From Chloroflexota bacterium (GTDB taxonomy: Bacteria > Chloroflexota > Limnocylindria > Limnocylindrales > CSP1-4): a stretch of DNA of 7,072 bases. Under the pieces are notes generated by a model. That model did not search any database, was not told where the DNA came from, and saw only the letters and a list, made by a program, of their open reading frames with translations. Of the stretch, positions 6,651-7,072 are shown one piece after another (position 1 is the stretch's first letter; the number at the start of each line of letters is the position of its first letter). The stretch covers positions 1 to 7,072 of the forward strand of contig VBHW01000031.1 of NCBI GenBank assembly GCA_005881055.1, written 5' to 3'. The position numbers were made by a program, and so were the translations under genes.

Positions 6651-7072
6651 GCGGCCTGCCGATCCTCACCGTCGTCACGTTCCTGCCGCTCGTCGGGGCG
6701 ATCGTCATCGCGTTCCTGCCCCGGGCCCGGCCGGACCTCGCCCGCTGGGTGGCGCTCGCCGCGGCCGGCGCGACGTGGGTCTTCTCGCTCTTCCTGCTCA
6801 TCGGGTTCATCCCCGGCCGCCAGGCGAGCGGCGGCTTCCAGTTCATCGAGCAGGCCGACTGGATCCCGGCGTTCGGCATCCAGTACAAGCTCGGCGTCGA
6901 CGGGCTCTCCCTCGTCCTCGTCGTCCTCACGACGACGCTGACGTGGGTGAGCATCCTCGCGAGCTTCCGGCCGATCACCGAGCGGGTGAAGGAGTACATG
7001 GTCTCCTTCCTCATCCTCGAAGTCGGCATGGTCGGCGTGTTCCTGTCGCTCGACCTGTTCCTCTTCTACATC
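6647..7072 (+). CDS. nuoM: Complex I antiporter-like subunit NuoM, 3'-truncated by the window edge
   Basis: The first 142 residues of the middle antiporter-like proton pump (ND4 family; about 500 residues when complete). The frame is open to the last base. Visible landmarks are an N-terminal transmembrane helix (about 4-24), a second (about 33-54), then WIPAFGIQYKLGVDGLSL, the NuoM-type YxLGVDGLS signature that separates it from NuoL and NuoN. Further helices follow (ending in VGMVGVFLSLDLFLFYI). The window stops about one or two residues before the FWE motif carrying the functional glutamate (Glu144 in E. coli), so its presence cannot be checked. The ATG overlaps the nuoL stop by four bases (ATGA). 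nuoN is the expected next gene outside the window. Confidence 0.96.
   Translation, partial: MSGLPILTVVTFLPLVGAIVIAFLPRARPDLARWVALAAAGATWVFSLFLLIGFIPGRQASGGFQFIEQADWIPAFGIQYKLGVDGLSLVLVVLTTTLTWVSILASFRPITERVKEYMVSFLILEVGMVGVFLSLDLFLFYI

Overview
This window is one co-directional (+ strand) stretch of a respiratory complex I (NADH:quinone oxidoreductase, nuo) operon from a very GC-rich bacterium. The third codon position is almost always G or C, with ATC, GTC, CTC and GAC dominating. This and the gene content fit a high-GC soil or freshwater lineage such as Chloroflexota or Actinomycetota, but the sequence alone does not decide between them. Coding density is close to 100%: the largest non-coding gap is about 40 bases, and neighbouring genes overlap by 4 bases or lie 6-17 bases apart. 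No internal promoter, terminator, tRNA, mobile element or CRISPR array is visible.

Layout: (1) 1-948, the C-terminal two thirds or so of a NuoF-type FMN/Fe-S subunit, open at the left edge. (2) 989-3748, a 919-residue multidomain iron-sulfur flavoprotein that sits where nuoG is normally found. It joins a NuoG-type 2Fe-2S domain and a His/Cys cluster region to a complete GltD/NfnB-type FAD and NAD(P)H module, followed by two NuoG/hydrogenase-type 4Fe-4S motifs, a NuoI-like 4Fe-4S segment and a His/Gly-rich tail. (3) 3755-4357 nuoJ. (4) 4354-4665 nuoK. (5) 4683-6650 nuoL. (6) 6647-7072 nuoM, cut by the right edge just before its key membrane glutamate. nuoH, a free-standing nuoI and the molybdopterin-like body of nuoG are absent from this interval.

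How they work together: NuoJ, K, L and M are proton-translocating membrane-arm subunits with their key charged residues present as far as can be seen. NuoF would oxidise NADH in the peripheral arm. The unusual part is the electron-input end. The protein in the nuoG slot carries a second flavin site and a dinucleotide-binding site with an NADPH-type Tyr-Arg-Arg motif. The NuoF has also lost one of the four Cys ligands of its usual 4Fe-4S cluster. Together these suggest a remodelled input module that could accept electrons from NADPH as well as NADH, or perform an Nfn-like flavin reaction. This is inference: what is directly visible is the architecture, the motif content and the gene order.
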